A DNA stretch of 9,091 nucleotides from Chloroflexota bacterium (GTDB lineage Bacteria; Chloroflexota; Anaerolineae; Anaerolineales; UBA11657): assembly GCA_003670425.1 (NCBI GenBank), contig QWRL01000036.1, positions 1-9,091 on the forward strand, given 5' to 3'. Shown in pieces: positions 6,369 to 9,091 of this stretch. The position numbers and the translations under genes are program-made. The notes below the pieces were generated by a model, which did not search any database, had not been told where the DNA came from, and was given only the letters and a program-made list of their open reading frames with translations. Positions within the stretch are counted from its first letter, which is position 1; every line of letters begins with the position of its first letter.

Positions 6369-8405
6369 CTACTTGCCCTGCACCATCTTGCGCACCTGCT
6401 CCACCACTTCCGGGTTGGCAAGTGTGGTTATGTCTCCCACCGGGCTGCCGTTGGAAATGGCTGCGAGCACGCGCCGCATAATTTTTCCGGAGCGCGTCTT
6501 GGGCATGTCCGGCACAATCCACACATGCCGCGGCCGCGCAATCTTGCCAATCTCCACCTCGATCGCTTTCACCACTGCCTGTTCAATCGCTTTGCTGGCT
6601 GCCACGCCCGGCTTGAGCGCAATGTAGATTTCCGGCAGCTTGCCCTTGATTTCGTCATTGACGGGCACGACGGCGGCCTCGGCCACTTCATGAACTATCA
6701 AGCAGGCGGATTCCAGCTCCTTGGTGCCCAGCCGGTGGCCGGCCACATTGATCACATCATCCACGCGCCCCAAGATGCGGAAATAGCCATCCGCCGCCAG
6801 CACGGCCGCATCGCCGGGGAAGTACGGCCAGTCACGCCAGTCTTTGCTCTTTGGGTTCTTGTTGTACTTTGCAAAGTAGGTTTTCACATAGCGTTCGCGG
6901 TCGCCCCAGATGGTTTGAAACAGGCCCGGCCACGGATTACGGATGATGATGTTGCCGGCCTTGCCGCTGCCGGCGGTAATGTTTTGGCCGTCCTCATCGA
7001 GCACGGCTGCGTGAATGCCGGGTGCTGCCGGCCCGGCGCTGCCCGCCTTCATGGAGTGTATGCCGGGCATTGTGCTGCACAAGACTCCGCCGGTTTCTGT
7101 TTGCCACCACGTGTCCACAATTACAGCCGCGCCCTTGCCCACAATCTCGTGGTACCACCTCCACACTGTCGGCTCAATCGGTTCGCCCACGGTGGTCATG
7201 TGCTTGAAGTGATAGTTGTACTTGGCGGGCTCATCCGGGCCCAGCTTGCGCAGCATGCGGATGGTGGTGGGCGCGGTGTGAAAGATGTTGACGCCCAGCT
7301 GCTCGGCAATGCGCCACGCGCGCCCGGCATCCGGGAAGGTGGGCACGCCCTCATATAGAACACTGGTGGCGCCCAGCGCCAGCGGTCCGTACACAATATA
7401 AGTATGGCCGGTGATCCAGCCAATGTCCGCCATGCACCAATACACATCGGTGGGGTGGATATCCTGCACAATTTTGGAGGTGCCGGCGGCGTATGCCAGA
7501 TAGCCGGCGGTGCCATGCTGGCAGCCTTTGGGGCGCCCGGTGGTGCCACTGGTGTACATTAAAAACAGCGGCGCCTCGGCGGGCATGGGCACGGGCGCCA
7601 CGCGTTTGCCGCGGTAGCGCGGCAGCAGCTCGCCCACAAAGTGGTCGCGCCCGGCCTGCATGGGCGTGGCCGAGTGGTAGCCGCCGGATTTGCGCTGCCA
7701 CACCAGCACCGTGTCGATCGTCTGCTTTTCGGCAGCAGCTGCGTGCACGGCTTCATCTGCTTTTTCTTTGTGGTCCAGCAGCGCACCGCCGCGGTAGTAG
7801 CTGTCCATTGTTATCAGCACGCGGCTGCCGGAGTCGGCGGCGCGCTCGCCGCACGCCTTGCCGCTGAAGCCCGCAAACACCACAGAATGAATAATTCCCA
7901 GGCGCGCACACGCCAGCATGGTGACCGGCAGCTCAGGCGTCATGGGCAGGTGAATGGTGACGCGGTCGCCGGCTTTGAGGTGCGCAAAATCCTGCAGCAG
8001 CGCCGCGGTCTCATTGACGCGCACCCACAACTCCTGGTACGTGATGGCCTGGTGCGCCTCATCCTCCGGCTCCGGCACAAACAGCAGCGCCACTTTGTTG
8101 CGGTTGAGCGCCAGGTGCCGGTCCACACAGTTGTGGCTGGCGTTGATGCGTCCGCCCACAAACCACTTAAAGCACGGCGCATCGCTGCTGTCCAGCGTGG
8201 TGTGCCACTTCTGGTCCCAGTCCAGCAGGTCCGCATATTCTTTAAAACATTCCGGGAAGTTATCCAAGCCGAAGCGCTCAAAGATGGCGCTGTCCGTCAG
8301 GTTGGCCTGCGCCACAAACGCAGCGCTGGGCGGCAGCAGGTTTTCCTCCTGCCAGTACACGGCAATCTCGGCTTCGCTAACGCTGCTGGTGTCTTTGTCG
8401 CTCAT
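6369..8405 (-). CDS. acs: Acetyl-CoA synthetase (AMP-forming)
   Basis: Activates acetate to acetyl-CoA by way of acetyl-AMP, using ATP and CoA, in the cytoplasm. The 678-residue product (family about 650) is complete and carries the ANL-superfamily core motifs: YTSGTTGRPKG (284-294, phosphate-binding loop), MADIGWITGHTY (325-336), VDTWWQTETGG (430-440), GRVDDVINVAGHRLG (546-560, hinge) and KTRSGKIMRR near the end (636-645). The tryptophans of DTWWQTE shorten the acyl pocket and favour acetate over propionate. K641 in RSGK is the catalytic lysine, the site that protein acetyltransferases modify in other bacteria, so post-translational control is likely. I chose the ATG at 8405; an in-frame GTG at 8438 would add a His/Ser-rich tail. 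An AAAGG lies ten bases upstream (8416-8420). It follows the molybdenum hydroxylase terminator and precedes the deacylase, perhaps as a two-gene unit, though I see no clear promoter in 8406-8456. Confidence 0.95.
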   Translation of the reverse strand: MSDKDTSSVSEAEIAVYWQEENLLPPSAAFVAQANLTDSAIFERFGLDNFPECFKEYADLLDWDQKWHTTLDSSDAPCFKWFVGGRINASHNCVDRHLALNRNKVALLFVPEPEDEAHQAITYQELWVRVNETAALLQDFAHLKAGDRVTIHLPMTPELPVTMLACARLGIIHSVVFAGFSGKACGERAADSGSRVLITMDSYYRGGALLDHKEKADEAVHAAAAEKQTIDTVLVWQRKSGGYHSATPMQAGRDHFVGELLPRYRGKRVAPVPMPAEAPLFLMYTSGTTGRPKGCQHGTAGYLAYAAGTSKIVQDIHPTDVYWCMADIGWITGHTYIVYGPLALGATSVLYEGVPTFPDAGRAWRIAEQLGVNIFHTAPTTIRMLRKLGPDEPAKYNYHFKHMTTVGEPIEPTVWRWYHEIVGKGAAVIVDTWWQTETGGVLCSTMPGIHSMKAGSAGPAAPGIHAAVLDEDGQNITAGSGKAGNIIIRNPWPGLFQTIWGDRERYVKTYFAKYNKNPKSKDWRDWPYFPGDAAVLAADGYFRILGRVDDVINVAGHRLGTKELESACLIVHEVAEAAVVPVNDEIKGKLPEIYIALKPGVAASKAIEQAVVKAIEVEIGKIARPRHVWIVPDMPKTRSGKIMRRVLAAISNGSPVGDITTLANPEVVEQVRKMVQGK

Positions 8406-8456
8406 GATGTTTGAACCTTTGGAGTGGTGGGTGTGCACGCAAATGGAACGCGCGCC

Positions 8457-8498
8457 AAAACAATCCGCCCCGGAAGCCGCTGCCGGCCCCGGGGCAGA
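8457..8498 (-). terminator. Intrinsic terminator after the FAD-subunit gene
   Basis: On the minus strand the arm TCTGCCCCGG (8498-8489) pairs with CCGGGGCGGA (8473-8464), a 10-bp stem with one U-G wobble and a 15-base loop that can itself fold. TTGTTTT (8463-8457) follows directly. It begins 21 bases after the FAD-subunit stop, so it likely ends the molybdenum-hydroxylase transcript and separates it from acs. Confidence 0.72.
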
Positions 8499-8519
8499 TT
8501 GTAAGTTTATAGCTTGCGG

Positions 8520-9091
8520 CTACTTTTTTGCGCGGGCTGCTGCGGCCGTCAGGGCGCGCTCCACAAATACTTGCGACATGGCGCGCCGGTAATCCGCGCT
8601 GGCATGCATATCGCCCAGCAGGTCATCAGGCAGCTCCTTCATAACTTTCTTGGCTGCCTTGCTGATGGCTTCTGCATCCAGTGCGGTTTCCAGCAGTGCA
8701 CTCGGCACGCGCTTGGAGCGCCATGCGTGCGTGGTAAGCCCGCCCACGGCCACGCTGGCGGCGGTACAAACGCCGTTCACAATGGTGACGCTGGCTGCTG
8801 CGCCCACCATCGCGTAGCGCGAAGCCGGGTTCTCCAGCTTGGCATAGGCGGAGCCAGTGCCGCGCGCTTCCGCTTCCACCTCAATCCCCACCAGCAACTC
8901 GTCCTCTTTTAGCGCCGTCTCGTACAGGCCTATAAAGAACTTGTTTGCCAGCACCACGCGCGTGGCGCGCCCTTTGGAGATGTGAAATTTTGCGTTGAGC
9001 GCCAGCAGCACAGTGGGCAGATCCGAGGCGGGATCGGCGTGCGCCACACCCCCGCCGATGGTGCCGAGCGCGCGCACAGCCGGGGCACCCC
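8520..9091 (-). CDS. Molybdenum hydroxylase FAD subunit (CoxM/XdhA-type), C-terminal part
   Basis: The last 189 residues of the medium, FAD-binding subunit of a xanthine dehydrogenase/CO dehydrogenase-type enzyme, which passes electrons from the 2Fe-2S subunit to FAD. The gene runs off the right edge; the N-terminal third (first flavin loop) is missing. Visible are GTIGGGVAHADPASDLP, the second flavin-binding loop, then ENPASRYAMVGAAASV at the start of the CO-dehydrogenase-flavoprotein C-terminal domain, and GDMHASADYRR near the C-terminus, which these subunits usually carry in the form D-x-HASAxYR. A GTG at 9077 lies inside the conserved flavin region, so it is not the true start. Whether the enzyme uses CO, an aldehyde, a purine or another N-heterocycle cannot be told from this subunit; the large catalytic subunit, probably beyond the edge, would decide. 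The maturation genes downstream (coxD, coxE, xdhC) support the assignment. Confidence 0.9.
   Translation of the reverse strand, partial: GAPAVRALGTIGGGVAHADPASDLPTVLLALNAKFHISKGRATRVVLANKFFIGLYETALKEDELLVGIEVEAEARGTGSAYAKLENPASRYAMVGAAASVTIVNGVCTAASVAVGGLTTHAWRSKRVPSALLETALDAEAISKAAKKVMKELPDDLLGDMHASADYRRAMSQVFVERALTAAAARAKK

Noticed and set aside
6288..7358. A 356-codon open frame on the plus strand opposite acs.
   Set aside because: The opposite strand encodes canonical acetyl-CoA synthetase motifs throughout; the plus-strand product has no domain signature.
8501..8511. TATAAA/TACAAT-like AT-rich bases on the minus strand just after the FAD-subunit stop as an acs promoter.
   Set aside because: Transcription from there would run straight into the terminator hairpin at 8457-8498, and no -35 partner is evident in the end of the FAD-subunit gene.
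1..9091. CRISPR array, tRNA/rRNA genes, insertion sequence or phage genes.
   Set aside because: No regularly spaced repeats, cloverleaf-like segments, transposase motifs or terminal inverted repeats were seen; coding sequence fills nearly all of the window.

Overview
The window is a compact, GC-rich stretch of bacterial chromosome. By hand count it is about 74% GC at 4201-4380 and about 52% at 61-240. Gene density and the family mix (Cox/XdhC maturation proteins, AMP-forming acetyl-CoA synthetase, a freestanding ProXp-type deacylase, GlcD) suggest an aerobic, probably heterotrophic bacterium. Proteobacteria fit well, but the sequence alone does not settle the phylum. I see no mobile element, tRNA, rRNA or CRISPR array.

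Layout. At the left, one plus-strand gene encodes a DEDDh 3'-5' exonuclease (32-631). It converges on a block of eight minus-strand genes that fills the rest. Read in the direction of transcription (right to left), these are: the C-terminal part of a CoxM/XdhA-type FAD subunit of a molybdenum hydroxylase, cut by the right edge (8520-9091); a good intrinsic terminator (8457-8498); acetyl-CoA synthetase acs (6369-8405); a ProXp/PrdX-type aminoacyl-tRNA deacylase with a TTG start (5790-6311); a short regulatory gap with three GC-rich inverted repeats, a TATAAT box and a strong Shine-Dalgarno; then a tight five-gene operon of MoxR/CoxD AAA+ ATPase (4812-5699), CoxE-type VWA protein (3609-4802), XdhC/CoxF (2540-3583), a small cupin (2119-2445) and a GlcD-family FAD oxidase (657-2105).

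How the genes may work together. CoxD, CoxE and XdhC/CoxF proteins are known maturation factors for molybdenum hydroxylases, helping to install the sulfurated Mo (or Cu-S-Mo) centre. The FAD subunit at the right edge is therefore their likely client, with its large and small subunits expected beyond the edge. Acs and the deacylase lie between enzyme and maturation genes. The cupin and GlcD-type oxidase ride at the end of the maturation operon, which hints that the hydroxylase takes part in oxidising an organic substrate that yields a 2-hydroxy acid or acetate, rather than only CO. That metabolic link is inference. The single most notable features are this split, extended Cox-type locus and the regulatory gap before coxD.
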